59,570 bases of DNA. It comes from Crocosphaera sp. (lineage in GTDB: Bacteria > Cyanobacteriota > Cyanobacteriia > Cyanobacteriales > Microcystaceae). The notes beneath the pieces were generated by a model. The model worked only from the letters and a program-made list of their open reading frames with translations, did no database searches and was not told where the DNA came from. The position numbers and the translations under genes were made by a program. Of the stretch, positions 1-9,839 are shown one piece after another. The stretch is from the NCBI GenBank assembly GCA_030065205.1, contig JASJDN010000024.1:1-59570 (forward strand), in the 5' to 3' direction. Every line of letters starts with the position of its first letter. Position 1 is the stretch's first letter.

Positions 1-68
1 CAATGAAAGAGGATTTAGAGCCGTTGGCGGTCGGTGCGCCCGTGAACGTTAAACAAACAGCCCAGTAA
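1..68 (+). CDS. 3' end of an unidentified gene (partial)
   Basis: The window opens inside what may be the last codons of a gene; one frame is open to a TAA at 66-68 and ends in NVKQTAQ. The stretch is GC-richer than its surroundings. Another frame is also open until a TAA at 50-52, so the reading frame is not certain. I do not recognise the C-terminus. The next gene, ispE, starts 99 bases further on. Confidence 0.25.
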   Translation, partial: MKEDLEPLAVGAPVNVKQTAQ

Positions 69-121
69 TGGCGGTCTGGCGGGGGCTATTTTGGTAGTCT
101 AGTTAAGAGTCTATATGGGAA

Positions 122-143
122 TCCCTCGCTTTCAGCGACGGGA
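122..143. other. stem-loop upstream of ispE
   Basis: TCCCTCGCT (122-130) pairs with AGCGA-C-GGGA (134-143), nine pairs with one bulged C and a three-base loop. It lies 24 bases before the ispE ATG. There is no following T-run, so it is not a classical terminator. It may end the upstream transcript or be a dispersed hairpin. Confidence 0.4.
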
Positions 144-167
144 GGTTCAATATCCTAGGAATTGAAA

Positions 168-1115
168 ATGCGAACCTATCAGTTAATTGCCCCTGCGAAA
201 ATTAATTTATATCTAGAAATTATTGGCGATCGCCTCGATGGTTATCACGAATTAGTGATGATTTTACAAACCATTGAATTAGGCGATCGCCTCGAAATTC
301 GCTCCAATGGCACTCAAGGTATTAATCTTCATTGTAATCATCCTTTAGTTCCTTTAGATAACACGAATATTGCTTATGCGGCTGCTCAATTAATGATCGA
401 GCAATTTCCTCAAGCGTTTGCTAATTATGGTGGGGTTGATATTACGATTGATAAACAAATTCCTGTGGCTGCGGGATTAGCTGGCGGCTCAACCGATGGA
501 GCGGCTGTGTTAGTGGGATTAAATTTATTATGGGAATTAGGATTAACCATTCCTCAGTTACAACGGTTAGGAGAAAAATTAGGATCGGATGTGCCATTTT
601 GTGTAAGTGGCGGAACAGCGATCGCCACAGGGAGAGGAGAAAAATTAGATCCCATTCCAGATTTGGACAATTTATGGGTGGTTCTCGCTAAATATAATAA
701 TCTCTCTGTTTCAACTCCTTGGGCTTACAAAACCTATAAACAACAATTTGGAGAGAGTTATATTAATGATACGATAGGGGTTCAATCTCGTACTTATCAA
801 CTTCATTCTGGTTCTTTTGTGCAAGCAATTAGTAATAAAGATGGAACAAAAATAGGACAATTATTACATAATGATTTAGAAAAAGTTGTCTTACCTGAAT
901 ATCCTCAAGTTGCTCAATTAAAAGAGATTTTACAACAAGCAGGGGGCTTAGGAACCATGATGTCAGGATCAGGACCAACTGTTTTTACTTTATGTCAATC
1001 TCAAAGCGAAGCAGAAATGATTAAAAAAGTAGCAAGACAAAAAATTGAAGATCCTAATTTAGAATTTTGGGTGACTAAGTTATCCAGTAATGGCATTTCA
1101 ATGATCAATGAATAA
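168..1115 (+). CDS. ispE: 4-diphosphocytidyl-2-C-methyl-D-erythritol kinase
   Basis: Cytosolic GHMP kinase of the MEP isoprenoid pathway; it phosphorylates the 2-hydroxyl of CDP-methylerythritol, feeding carotenoid, phytol and quinone synthesis. The N-terminal motif [11 protein letters not shown] (residues 8-18, K11) and the glycine-rich ATP motif [16 protein letters not shown] (99-114) are both present. D141 lies in GSDVPF, and the C-terminal GHMP motif [10 protein letters not shown] is intact. Length (315 aa) is normal for the family. I chose the ATG at 168, which has AGGA eight bases upstream; an in-frame TTG at 162 lacks a spaced ribosome site. The following gene is 215 bases away, so it is probably transcribed separately. 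Confidence 0.95.
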   Translation: MRTYQLIAPAKINLYLEIIGDRLDGYHELVMILQTIELGDRLEIRSNGTQGINLHCNHPLVPLDNTNIAYAAAQLMIEQFPQAFANYGGVDITIDKQIPVAAGLAGGSTDGAAVLVGLNLLWELGLTIPQLQRLGEKLGSDVPFCVSGGTAIATGRGEKLDPIPDLDNLWVVLAKYNNLSVSTPWAYKTYKQQFGESYINDTIGVQSRTYQLHSGSFVQAISNKDGTKIGQLLHNDLEKVVLPEYPQVAQLKEILQQAGGLGTMMSGSGPTVFTLCQSQSEAEMIKKVARQKIEDPNLEFWVTKLSSNGISMINE

Positions 1116-1330
1116 GTAACATTTATTAGTCATCAGTTATTAAGTCTAACTTGTAGCTTTTTATGTCCCCACGCTAGATTCTTTTACATATTGTTACAAC
1201 CTTTGCTCAACCTAGTCAAGACGCATGATTAAGCAAAATGGCTTTTTTGCCAAAAAAACGATTTTAAGAAGTCTGAGATAAGATAGAAGTAGGCTGAGAG
1301 CGTTTTTTATTGTTTAAAGCCAAGGAACAA

Positions 1331-2887
1331 ATGGATATTGATTATTTAATTGTAGGTAGTGGACTATCTGCGCTGGTGTTTGGTTCGTTGATGGCCAAAG
1401 CAGGAAAGCGGGTTAGAATCTTAGAAGCCCACGAACATCCAGGCGGGTTTGGTCATAGTTTTACCATTGGAAATAAATATACCTTTAATGCACAACTTCA
1501 CTACGTTTGGGACTGTGGAGAAGGGGAAACGGTTAACCGTGTTCTTCAACAGCTTGATTTAGATGAAAAAGTTACGTTTAAGCGATATAATCCTGATGGA
1601 TTTGATCACATGAGAATGCCAGGATATGCTGTGAATATTCCCTCGGATTCTCAAGTTTTAATTGAAAGATTATCAACGTTATTTCCTGAGAAAAAGGATA
1701 ATATTGCTCGGTTTATTTCAGAAGTTAATGCAGTTAGTCACGGATTAAAAGAGTTAACGCAACCTTTGATTTTTGGAGAAATTATCAAGAATTTTTTCGG
1801 GGTTATTAGGACAGTACAGTATGTTAATCGTACCCTACAGGATGTTTTTGACAAATTTCACTTACCAAAAGAAGCTCAAACGTTATTAGCTTTACAATGG
1901 CCTGATTTTTTATTACCCCCTGAACAACTCTCTTTTTACGCTTGGGTAATTCTCTTTACAGGGTATCAAAGAGGGGCTTATTATCCCGATAAACACTTTG
2001 AATTTGTGATAGATTCTTTAGTTAAAGTGATTGAAGAAAATCAAGGAGAAATTTTATACGATGAGGAAGTGATCGACTTTATTGTGAGTAAAAGAACGGT
2101 GACAGGGGTTAAAGCAATTAACCGTCATACCCATGAAACTGAAGAATTTACAGGTAAGACTGTTATTTGTAATATTGATCCAAAAAAAGCGGCAAAAATG
2201 ATCGGATTTGAGAAATTTTCTCCCTCAATTCGTCGAAAATTAGATTATGAATATTCTGCCTCAAATTATGTTGCTTATTGTGTGGTCAAAGATATTGATT
2301 TGAGGGACTATGGTTTTGGAGAATGGAATACGTTTCATAGTGAACAAAAAGACTTAAATACTGCTTTTAAGCAAATGTATGAAGATAATGATTTCTCTCA
2401 ATTAAGTTTTGCTATTACCACCCCAACTTTACTGACAAATGAAGCAAGAGACTGTCCCGAAGATTGCCAGATTGTTGAGTTCTTAACTGTAGCTAATTAT
2501 AATTATTTTAGAGAACTCAAAGATAAGGATAAGAAAGATTACTATCAGAAAAAAGAAGAAATCTTAGACATCATGATCAATATAATGGAAGAGAAATATG
2601 TTCCTAATTTCAGAGAACATTTAGTGCTAAAAATGACAGGAAGTCCGACAACCAATGAACGATTTTGTTGGTGTCCAATGGGGAATTCTTATGGTTCCAG
2701 TTTAACCCCGAAACAGATGACAATAGGACGACTAAATGAAGAAACTTCCCTCAATAATTTCTATTTTTGTAATGCGTCTTCTGGATATCCAGGGTTTGCA
2801 CCTACGTTTTGGACAGGGGCAAGTTTGTATCAAAAATTATCAGGGGATTTAATCTTATCCAAAAGTGTAAGTAAACAGAAGAATTAA
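1331..2887 (+). CDS. FAD-dependent oxidoreductase of the CrtISO/retinol-saturase type
   Basis: The protein (518 aa) begins with a dinucleotide-binding Rossmann motif, DYLIVGSGLSALVFG, followed by the acidic end of strand 2 (ILEAHEHPGGFG). The C-terminus has NASSGYPGFAPTFWTGA, the second FAD-contact region of phytoene desaturase, carotene isomerase and retinol saturase relatives. The substrate cannot be read from sequence; a polyene or lipid is likely. I chose the ATG at 1331 behind AAGGA; an in-frame TTG at 1310 has no ribosome site. It is 48 bases ahead of another flavoprotein and heads a likely three-gene operon ending in a glutaminase. Confidence 0.75.
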   Translation: MDIDYLIVGSGLSALVFGSLMAKAGKRVRILEAHEHPGGFGHSFTIGNKYTFNAQLHYVWDCGEGETVNRVLQQLDLDEKVTFKRYNPDGFDHMRMPGYAVNIPSDSQVLIERLSTLFPEKKDNIARFISEVNAVSHGLKELTQPLIFGEIIKNFFGVIRTVQYVNRTLQDVFDKFHLPKEAQTLLALQWPDFLLPPEQLSFYAWVILFTGYQRGAYYPDKHFEFVIDSLVKVIEENQGEILYDEEVIDFIVSKRTVTGVKAINRHTHETEEFTGKTVICNIDPKKAAKMIGFEKFSPSIRRKLDYEYSASNYVAYCVVKDIDLRDYGFGEWNTFHSEQKDLNTAFKQMYEDNDFSQLSFAITTPTLLTNEARDCPEDCQIVEFLTVANYNYFRELKDKDKKDYYQKKEEILDIMINIMEEKYVPNFREHLVLKMTGSPTTNERFCWCPMGNSYGSSLTPKQMTIGRLNEETSLNNFYFCNASSGYPGFAPTFWTGASLYQKLSGDLILSKSVSKQKN

Positions 2888-2935
2888 TTAATTTTTTGGT
2901 TGTTTATTATTAAAAATATTGAGGAGAAAAATACT

Positions 2936-4186
2936 ATGAAATTCGCAATTGTTGGTGGTGGTGCAAGCGGAATGGTCACAGCTTACTTACTAGAAAAACA
3001 AGGACATTTCGTTACTATTTTTGAAAAACAACCCTATTTAGGTGGTCATATTATTACTTTAAATAAGAATGTTAAACCCAATCATTCTAATTGTCATTTA
3101 ATCTTAGATTGTGGAGTTTTAGAATTTCCGACAGTCTTTCATAATTTTATTAGTTTAATGGAAGAACTAGGGGTGGAGTTAGAACCCATACAAACCGGTT
3201 CAGGATTATTTCTAAAGGATGGTCGACATTTTTTATCAGGAGGAATGATTAGAAGAAATTTTGAAGGATGGAAAAGATGGTTAGAATATATACGCTTAGA
3301 TACATTATACGCTCGTTCTGCGGGACTGTGGGCAAAACTAAAGTTTAGTAACCAAGAAGAATTTTATGATCATTCTATTGCTTATTATTTAGATCGTCAA
3401 TGTATTCGGAATTGTTGGCTAAAATTACTATTAATGTATAGTTATTCTATATCGTTTGAGTTAATTGATCAATTTCCAGCAGCGTTGGGAATACCTATCC
3501 TGAAAAATTATGTTTTTGTGGACTGGTTAAGGGTTAAAGGGGGTGTGTATTCTTACATTGAAAGAATTTTAGAGAAATTGAAAGGTAAGACATTTGTGAG
3601 TGCAAAAATTTTGAAAATTTCGAGATTAGATAATTCGGTTAATATTCATTTTAATGATGGAACTTATCAAGAGTTTGATCGGGTTGTTTTTGCGACTCCT
3701 CCTGATCAAGTATTAATGTTATTATCTGATGCAACGGAAGTCGAAACAAAACGATTTTATCCTTGGAAGAAAAATATAGCAACCAATATGGCTCATACTG
3801 ATGCTAGTATTTATGAACCCTATGGTATCAAACAATTTGCAGAATTTGACTTTTTTCAAACCAAAAAATCCTGGGGTTATAATGCTTATTTGAATCATCT
3901 TTGTGGTCTTGATTTTTCTAAAAAGTATAGTTTAGCTTTTAATCTAGAAGAGTTAATTAACGAAGAGAAAATTGTTCATATTCAGGAACATCATACTCCT
4001 TTATATACAGTGGAATCGATGAACTATGTTCCCGAAATTGTTGAAACCAATGGAGAAAATAATACTTATCATGCAGGTGCTTATTTAGCTGATGGCCTAC
4101 ATGAAGGTGCTATTACTTCTGCATTTCGAGTTGCTCAATTAGTGGATAATAACATCGTAAATTATGATTTAGTAGGAGTTATATGA
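2936..4186 (+). CDS. FAD-dependent amine-oxidase-like protein
   Basis: The 416-residue protein starts with a textbook FAD motif, FAIVGGGASGMVTAYLL, then the acidic strand end IFEKQPYLGGH. The middle matches the NAD/FAD-binding amine-oxidase superfamily (VVFATPPDQVL), and the C-terminus has HAGAYLADGLHEGAITS, the second FAD contact. The ATG at 2936 has a GAGGAG ribosome site; upstream in-frame codons do not. Its stop overlaps the start of the glutaminase gene (ATGA), indicating translational coupling. The gene is AT-rich like its neighbours. The substrate is unknown; pairing with a CrtISO-like enzyme and a glutaminase is unusual. Confidence 0.75.
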   Translation: MKFAIVGGGASGMVTAYLLEKQGHFVTIFEKQPYLGGHIITLNKNVKPNHSNCHLILDCGVLEFPTVFHNFISLMEELGVELEPIQTGSGLFLKDGRHFLSGGMIRRNFEGWKRWLEYIRLDTLYARSAGLWAKLKFSNQEEFYDHSIAYYLDRQCIRNCWLKLLLMYSYSISFELIDQFPAALGIPILKNYVFVDWLRVKGGVYSYIERILEKLKGKTFVSAKILKISRLDNSVNIHFNDGTYQEFDRVVFATPPDQVLMLLSDATEVETKRFYPWKKNIATNMAHTDASIYEPYGIKQFAEFDFFQTKKSWGYNAYLNHLCGLDFSKKYSLAFNLEELINEEKIVHIQEHHTPLYTVESMNYVPEIVETNGENNTYHAGAYLADGLHEGAITSAFRVAQLVDNNIVNYDLVGVI

Positions 4187-5082
4187 AACAATTATCTCAT
4201 CTATCTTCAGAACAATTATGGAACTGGTTAATTCAAGCACATCAGGAAGCAAAAAAAGGTGAATTACCCCACTATATTCCTTTATTGAAACAAGTTAATC
4301 CGAGTTTATTGACTCTTTGTCTTATCACTAAAGATTATTATACCCTTAACCAAGGAGATAGTCATATTACCTTTCCTTTGATGAGTATTATTAAACCTTT
4401 TTTATTACTTTATTTGCTGTCAAAATTAGGAGAAGAATTGCTCTTTAGAAAAGTTGGATCTGTCCCTTCTAATTATCCGTTTAATTCCCTAGAACAATTA
4501 CGACTCGATCAAGGATTTCCTCGTAATCCGATGATCAATAGTGGTGCCTTGACGTTAGCCTCTTTACTCCCTGGAAAAGATGGTGATACTAAATGTCAAA
4601 ATTTACAACAATGGTTAAATCAACAGGGAAAATCTGAGCTATTTTTAGATGAATTGATGTTAGAATCAGTTCAATCCTTACCTAACCCCCGTAACCAAGC
4701 TATTCTTGATGAATTAACCCGAAAAAACCATATAAAAAATCCAGAAATCACCCTAGATACTTACAATAAAATTTGCTGTCTTTCTGGGACGATTATTGAT
4801 TTAGCAAAACTCGGTTTATTATTGGTAAACTCTCAAAATATTGAGCAAAATTATGTTTCAATTGTGACCAAAATTATGACGGCGTGTGGACTGTATGAAG
4901 CCTCAAAAAACTTGACAACTAAAATTAAGTTTCCCAGTAAATCAGGGGTGAGTGGTGCTATTTTATCTATAGTGCCAGAACAAGGCGCGATCGCCTGTTA
5001 TAGTCCGCCTCTTGATGCACAGGGAAACTCGGTGGCTAGTTTGTATATGATTGAAAAAATAGCTAATTATTTAAACACTTAG
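4183..5082 (+). CDS. glsA: glutaminase
   Basis: Serine-dependent glutaminase of the beta-lactamase-like fold; it converts glutamine to glutamate and ammonia in the cytosol. Visible signatures are the catalytic SxxK (S68-I-I-K71), NPMINSGA around residues 115-122, and the C-terminal blocks KSGVSGAI, VPEQGAIA and PLDAQGNSVAS. Length (299 aa) is close to the family norm of about 310. The ATG overlaps the upstream flavoenzyme stop as ATGA, so the two are translationally coupled. A GTAG-type palindrome lies just downstream and may close the operon. Confidence 0.9.
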   Translation: MKQLSHLSSEQLWNWLIQAHQEAKKGELPHYIPLLKQVNPSLLTLCLITKDYYTLNQGDSHITFPLMSIIKPFLLLYLLSKLGEELLFRKVGSVPSNYPFNSLEQLRLDQGFPRNPMINSGALTLASLLPGKDGDTKCQNLQQWLNQQGKSELFLDELMLESVQSLPNPRNQAILDELTRKNHIKNPEITLDTYNKICCLSGTIIDLAKLGLLLVNSQNIEQNYVSIVTKIMTACGLYEASKNLTTKIKFPSKSGVSGAILSIVPEQGAIACYSPPLDAQGNSVASLYMIEKIANYLNT

Positions 5083-5110
5083 AGACTGTTTATAAACAAA
5101 ATCTGAAGAC

Positions 5111-5179
5111 GGTAAGGTGGGCAAATTAGAGATTGATCTGGACTACCCATAAAGTAGAAAACTTTGCCCACCCTACAAA
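5111..5179. repeat. dispersed GTAG-palindrome (REP-like), family GGTGGGCAAA
   Basis: The arms GGTGGGCAAA and TTTGCCCACC are separated by about 42 bases. Read on the minus strand it begins GTAGGGTGGGCAAAG. It aligns over its full length with the element at 9840-9907. It lies between the convergent ends of glsA and mgtE. Confidence 0.7.
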
Positions 5180-5221
5180 GCTACAAAGCTGGTTTTTAAT
5201 GTTCCTTTAATCAACACTCTC

Positions 5222-6610
5222 TTAAAGACCTAAAACAAGTCTAGCAATAGAAAAATAAATTAACACCCCAATCACGTCTACTGCGGTTGTAATAAACGGG
5301 GCCGACATCAACGCCGGATCGAGGCCAAACGACCGAAACACAAACGGTAACGCCGAACCCGCAACCGAGGCTAAAATAGCGATCGCTACTAAACTAATAC
5401 CCACAGAAATTGAAACCAACCAGTTTCCTTGGAGGCCATAGGCCCAAACCGTCGCTAAAACCCCCAACGCAACCCCTAATAACGCCCCCGCCATCAATTC
5501 CCTTAAAATCACTTGTCCCGCGCCCAAATCCCTGATATCGTCCGTATTGAGACCGCGAATGACCACCGTTGAAGACTGGGCCCCCACATTACCCCCCGTC
5601 CCCGTTAACAAAGGGATAAACGCCGTGAGGATAGCCATTTGTTCGAGTAAACCGACTTGAGATTTAATAATGGTACCGGTGACGGTATTAGTTAACAACA
5701 AGATTAATAACCACATCACCCGTTTACGGGCCACTGTGAGTAAGTTGGTCTGAAAATAGTTATCTCCATCAGATTGAACCCCACCCAACGCATAGATGTC
5801 TTCAGTGGCTTCCTGTTGTATGATATCAATGACATCATCTACTGTAACCACCCCCACTAATCTTTGTTCTTTGTCCACCACCGGAACCGCTAATAAATCG
5901 TATCGTTGGATCACTCGCGCTACTTCTTCTTGATCGTCGTTGGTGTTAACAGAAACGATCTCTTTGGCCATAATTTCCCCTAAAGTCACTTCTGGGGAAG
6001 ATAAGACTAAATCTCGCAGGGAAACAATCCCCACCAGATGGCGAAACGCATCGGTAACGTAGAGATAATAAACAATTTCTGAAGCGGTAGCTAAGGTTCT
6101 AATTCTTTCTAACGTTTGGCCAACGGTTAAACTTTGTTTGAGGGAAATATATTCCGGGGTCATAATGCGCCCGGCAGTATATTCTTCGTAACCTAATAAT
6201 AACGCGGTGGTTTGTCGTTCTTCAGGGCTTAATTGTTCGAGTAAACGACGGACGACTTTAGCCGGTAATTCATCAAATAAACGGGCCCGATCGTCCGGGG
6301 ACATTTCATCGACAATATCTCTAACTTCTTGTTGCTTAAACTGTTCAATTAAAGATTGTTGAACCGTAGAATCTAAATGTTCATAGACAGCGATCGCTTC
6401 TTCTTTGACCAATAAACGAAAGGCGATCACCTGCATTGACTGGGGTAAACCTTCAATGGCCTCAGCAATATCCACCGGTTGTACCGGAACTAACAAGGCT
6501 TTTGCCCCTTGTAGATTACCCTGTTCTAATAATAAGGCCAACTGGTTGCAGACCAATTGACGCAACTCTTTACGGGTATTTGATTGTATTGCTGTTATGG
6601 GTTCATTCAA
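5222..6610 (-). CDS. mgtE: MgtE-type magnesium transporter
   Basis: Inner-membrane Mg2+ channel. The order is an N-terminal MgtE superhelical domain (residues about 30-135), two CBS domains (from about 145, with the linkers RIMTPEYISL and EIMAKEIVSV), then a hydrophobic region of about five membrane segments from about residue 290 to the end, with TGTGGNVGAQSSTV, the MgtE signature. Length (462 aa) is normal. The start is TTG at 6610: it sits a few bases after AAGGTGA, and the nearby ATG at 6606 is out of frame and stops at once. No M-box-type leader was recognised. Confidence 0.92.
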   Translation of the reverse strand: MNEPITAIQSNTRKELRQLVCNQLALLLEQGNLQGAKALLVPVQPVDIAEAIEGLPQSMQVIAFRLLVKEEAIAVYEHLDSTVQQSLIEQFKQQEVRDIVDEMSPDDRARLFDELPAKVVRRLLEQLSPEERQTTALLLGYEEYTAGRIMTPEYISLKQSLTVGQTLERIRTLATASEIVYYLYVTDAFRHLVGIVSLRDLVLSSPEVTLGEIMAKEIVSVNTNDDQEEVARVIQRYDLLAVPVVDKEQRLVGVVTVDDVIDIIQQEATEDIYALGGVQSDGDNYFQTNLLTVARKRVMWLLILLLTNTVTGTIIKSQVGLLEQMAILTAFIPLLTGTGGNVGAQSSTVVIRGLNTDDIRDLGAGQVILRELMAGALLGVALGVLATVWAYGLQGNWLVSISVGISLVAIAILASVAGSALPFVFRSFGLDPALMSAPFITTAVDVIGVLIYFSIARLVLGL

Positions 6611-6694
6611 GGGTCACCTTTTCCTGTTACTGGTCATAATGATATTAACAAAAGTTGACCTTGATCAGAACTTTATTTAGTCTTGTAGCTATTA

Positions 6695-6723
6695 GTTGGG
6701 TTTCGTTCCTCTACCCAACCTAC
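6695..6723. repeat. GTAG-palindrome, GTTGGGT family
   Basis: GTTGGGT and ACCCAAC arms flank a short loop. On the minus strand it reads GTAGGTTGGGTAGAGG. The same unit recurs at 51844-51871 with GTGG in place of GTAG. Its end overlaps the last codons of the cupin gene. Confidence 0.65.
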
Positions 6724-7181
6724 ACACCATATCCTCGTAAAACTTGTAAGTCTTCTTCGTCAAAACTTTCCTTCACTCCATTACGAATTAACTCGGAAAA
6801 GTCTTCGTTGGGAACCATAAAACAGATGGCATATAAACGATTTTTGCCGATATTTCTAATTTCATGAATACCCGTCGGACGAACCAATAAACTGTCCCCC
6901 GGATGCAAAGGAATATCTTTGCCGTCACAAACCGCTAACCCTTCTCCTTTGAGGATAAAAAACATTTCCAGGGCAAAGTTATGACGATGGGTGGGGGTAC
7001 TTCCCCCTGGATCAAAGATTTCTACGCATACGGTTAAAGAATCATCCGCCATACTGGTATCAAAGACGATAGCTAAACGGTTGGTATCCTGGGGAGTAAT
7101 GCGAAAGACGAGATAATCTTCCGGGGTTTTGATCACCGGAATCATACAGTGATCGCTGGCTACAGTAGAAGGGGTATTCAT
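6720..7181 (-). CDS. cupin-domain protein
   Basis: A small single-cupin protein of 153 residues. The metal-binding pattern is visible: H65-x-H67 with E72 in motif 1 (THRHNFALEMFFILKGEG) and PGDSLLVRPTGIHE with H106 in motif 2. It probably binds a divalent metal and may be a dioxygenase, isomerase or sensor; sequence alone cannot say which. It is transcribed in the same direction as mgtE, 109 bases upstream of that gene, and a REP-like palindrome lies between them. The ATG at 7181 is the only good start, although no strong ribosome site is seen. Confidence 0.8.
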   Translation of the reverse strand: MNTPSTVASDHCMIPVIKTPEDYLVFRITPQDTNRLAIVFDTSMADDSLTVCVEIFDPGGSTPTHRHNFALEMFFILKGEGLAVCDGKDIPLHPGDSLLVRPTGIHEIRNIGKNRLYAICFMVPNEDFSELIRNGVKESFDEEDLQVLRGYGV

Positions 7182-7263
7182 GGTTACCGTTGAAAATTGC
7201 TGTTACTTTCTTCCTATTTTAAAGACCTGAGTTAGACTATCTAACCCAGGTCACACCATCATT

Positions 7264-9267
7264 TTAAACAAAAGTAAAAGAATTACCATTAATATCTAAG
7301 CCAGTTGTCTCTTTAACAATACCCACTAATTCATCTTCCATACCAGCAACTTTAAGGAAAATTCCTTGATCGTTGTTGCCAGAAGGAGAAGAACCCAGAT
7401 AATAATCCTCGGCTGAACCGTGTAATTGAATGATATCTTGGGATAGATCAAAGTCAGAGATTTCTAGATAATCTTGTTGTCCATAGTTATCATATAAGGC
7501 TTCACTGACATTTCCGAGAATGAAGGTATCTGCATCAAGGGTTCCCGTTTCAGCCGTTACTAACCCGGTTAAAGAATCTACAGAAGCGGTTAAGTTTCCG
7601 TTGGCTTCAATGGCGAAGAAATTGATATCTTCAGTGGTATGGTTGGTTTCACTGTCCCTACTGGTATCTTCTTCAATCTTAATTTGAACGTTACCATTAT
7701 TGAGGTTTTGATATCTTAATCCTGAAGAATCTCCACCATCAAACGTGGCGATATTGCCTAAGAATTTTGGCGCATTGACAAAGGTATTACCAAAGTCAAG
7801 GGTATGCCAATTATGGGTTACTTGATCCCCAGTAGTTCCTGCGATAAACTGATTACCATCCCAATTCCCTTGACCGGGAGAAATGGCTAACCAAGCAATG
7901 GTTTCTGACCCATGTCCACTAGAATTGAAAGCTTCTTCTTCTTCTAAAGCAACCTCAAATCCATTATTAGTGGTATTATTTTGACGAGTTCTGACAAAGG
8001 TGGCATCGTTATCCGTTTGAACTTGAGTTAAAACCACTGGGGTATCAGAAAAGTCATGATTAAAGTTAATGGTTTCCCAATTTGATGTAGTAATAGCATC
8101 CGTTTTAATGTTACCGACTTCTATGATACTGCCGTCAGATAGTTCCCAGACTCCCTGTTCAACCACTAGGAAACTAAAGCTTTCGCTGGTATGAGTACCA
8201 GCATGAGAATTCCCATCAATTAACGTGGGTTCTTGAAGTTGAACTGAGAAGCGATCGCTTTGAATATCAGTAATTCTGATGGTGGAAGGGTCAGAACCAT
8301 TGTAGGATAAAGGTTGAGCAAAAATGACCGGATTGATAAAGTTATGATCGAGGACAATGGTTTGACTCTCATGGGTTAAATTGGTAACTTCACCAATTTC
8401 AGCGATGATACCATCATTATTAACCACATCAACATTCTCAACAATCTCAACGGTAGTGGTATTTTGAGTCCCAACGATGTAATTATCGTTACCTTGACCT
8501 GAAACGAGTTGTAATTCAATGGTTTCAGTTCCTTCCATTTGCGAATCATTATTGAGGAAAATTTCCACCGCTTTCGTGGTTTCTCCTTCTGCAAAATAAA
8601 TGGCGTTGTTGAAACCATAATCAAGTCCTAGGGTTGCAGTCCCTCCCATGGGGTTGATACGAACTAAGGAGTCAAAACTGGTGTCTCCACTACGGGTTAG
8701 GGTAACACTCATCGATAGTCCTTGATCTTCCCTGATGCTGTAAGTAGCTGCCCCAAATTCTACTGTGGGTGAACTATCCAAAATCTCGACAGTGGCGGTA
8801 TTTTGAGTCCCAACCACATAATTTTCATTGGTCTGACCGGAAAGGAGTTGCAATTCGATGGTTTCGGTTCCTTCAATTTGCCCGTCGTTATTCAGGAAAA
8901 TTTCTACTGCTTTGGTGGTTTCCCCTACTGCAAAATCAATCAGGTTATTGAAAGTGTAATCACTGCCTAAGGTTGCATTTCCTCCCACTGCGTCCAGATG
9001 AACCAACGAGTTAATACTGGTGTCTCCACTACGGATGAGGGTAACAACTATTGATAGTCCTTGATCTTCGTTGATACTGTAAGTGGTTGATTCAAATTCT
9101 ACAATGGGTGAACTCTCTGAACTCTCAACAGTTGCAGTGGTACTTTCTGCTGTCGCTGGTTCAAATTCTAGGTAAGTGGTTTCGTTGATGGAAACAGTGG
9201 TGCTATTTTGTTCTCCTAAAATAAGAGAAGGATCAAGGATATCAGCGATTAATTGGTCGTTATTCAT
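7264..9267 (-). CDS. secreted Calx-beta repeat protein with RTX-like C-terminus
   Basis: The protein (667 aa) has no N-terminal signal peptide. After an acidic leader come two Calx-beta domains (about residues 53-160 and 167-275), each with SINEDQGLS or SIREDQGLS and an EGTETIELQL strand, typical of calcium-binding adhesins. Then come repeated beta modules (about 285-565; FNHDFSDTPVVLTQ, FGNTFVNAPKFLG) of the H-type-lectin kind. The last 90 residues (TFILGNVSEALYDNYG, DLSQDIIQLHGSAEDY) are the C-terminal module common in cyanobacterial type I-secreted proteins. Export by a type I system is therefore inferred. The Calx-beta pair is repeated at DNA level (about 8400-8760 and 8760-9110), showing a tandem duplication. 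Confidence 0.75.
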   Translation of the reverse strand: MNNDQLIADILDPSLILGEQNSTTVSINETTYLEFEPATAESTTATVESSESSPIVEFESTTYSINEDQGLSIVVTLIRSGDTSINSLVHLDAVGGNATLGSDYTFNNLIDFAVGETTKAVEIFLNNDGQIEGTETIELQLLSGQTNENYVVGTQNTATVEILDSSPTVEFGAATYSIREDQGLSMSVTLTRSGDTSFDSLVRINPMGGTATLGLDYGFNNAIYFAEGETTKAVEIFLNNDSQMEGTETIELQLVSGQGNDNYIVGTQNTTTVEIVENVDVVNNDGIIAEIGEVTNLTHESQTIVLDHNFINPVIFAQPLSYNGSDPSTIRITDIQSDRFSVQLQEPTLIDGNSHAGTHTSESFSFLVVEQGVWELSDGSIIEVGNIKTDAITTSNWETINFNHDFSDTPVVLTQVQTDNDATFVRTRQNNTTNNGFEVALEEEEAFNSSGHGSETIAWLAISPGQGNWDGNQFIAGTTGDQVTHNWHTLDFGNTFVNAPKFLGNIATFDGGDSSGLRYQNLNNGNVQIKIEEDTSRDSETNHTTEDINFFAIEANGNLTASVDSLTGLVTAETGTLDADTFILGNVSEALYDNYGQQDYLEISDFDLSQDIIQLHGSAEDYYLGSSPSGNNDQGIFLKVAGMEDELVGIVKETTGLDINGNSFTFV

Positions 9268-9839
9268 GGTTAGTAAAAGTATTGATTGAATTAGGAAATT
9301 GTGATAGTTAAGAAATTTTTTAGGACAACAACGAGTGGATACAAGGATTTCGTAAGTTCTATTGTTTAGGTAGAAACTGTGTTAATCGAAACTTAATAAT
9401 TTAACTTACTTAGTTCAGTATTAGATTAACCCCTATTGTGGAATAAACGGAGTCGTAAAACTACTGAAATTAAATATTAATTTTTGATTAAAAATGAAGC
9501 AATTGAAGGTTTATATTTGCTATTTGGATAATAATTAATTATAGTAAAAGATTGATCTGGCAAGGGTTTGAAAAGTTTAATAAACGGTTTAAATACTTTA
9601 TTTCAAAAGGTAAATTTTTATGTAAAAATACGGATTAACAACCTTTTTTTGAGCGAAAACTATCCATCTATCAACTGTCTGTTGCTGATTAGAGACATTA
9701 TAGACTATTTCACTACAATCACTGTGGTAGCTATCCCTTAGTGGAACTTTAGGAAAGTGTAAGGGTAAATGTGGCCAAAACTAGCTATATATTGATTTAA
9801 TCCAGTATTTTTATCAAAAGGAAGATTCAAAAATGTTTT
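9268..9839. other. long AT-rich non-coding stretch
   Basis: About 570 bases upstream of the Calx-beta gene with no open frame longer than a few codons and no recognised RNA gene. It must hold the promoter of that gene (minus strand). The length suggests either a long leader or decayed sequence. Nothing else is supported. Confidence 0.5.

Noticed and set aside
1235..1262. TGGCTTTTTTGCCA stem as a terminator for ispE
   Set aside because: Only four base pairs and no suitable loop; too weak to claim.
6611..6719. Mg2+ riboswitch ahead of mgtE
   Set aside because: The gap is about 110 bases, holds only a REP-like palindrome and the cupin end, and no M-box-like stems were seen.
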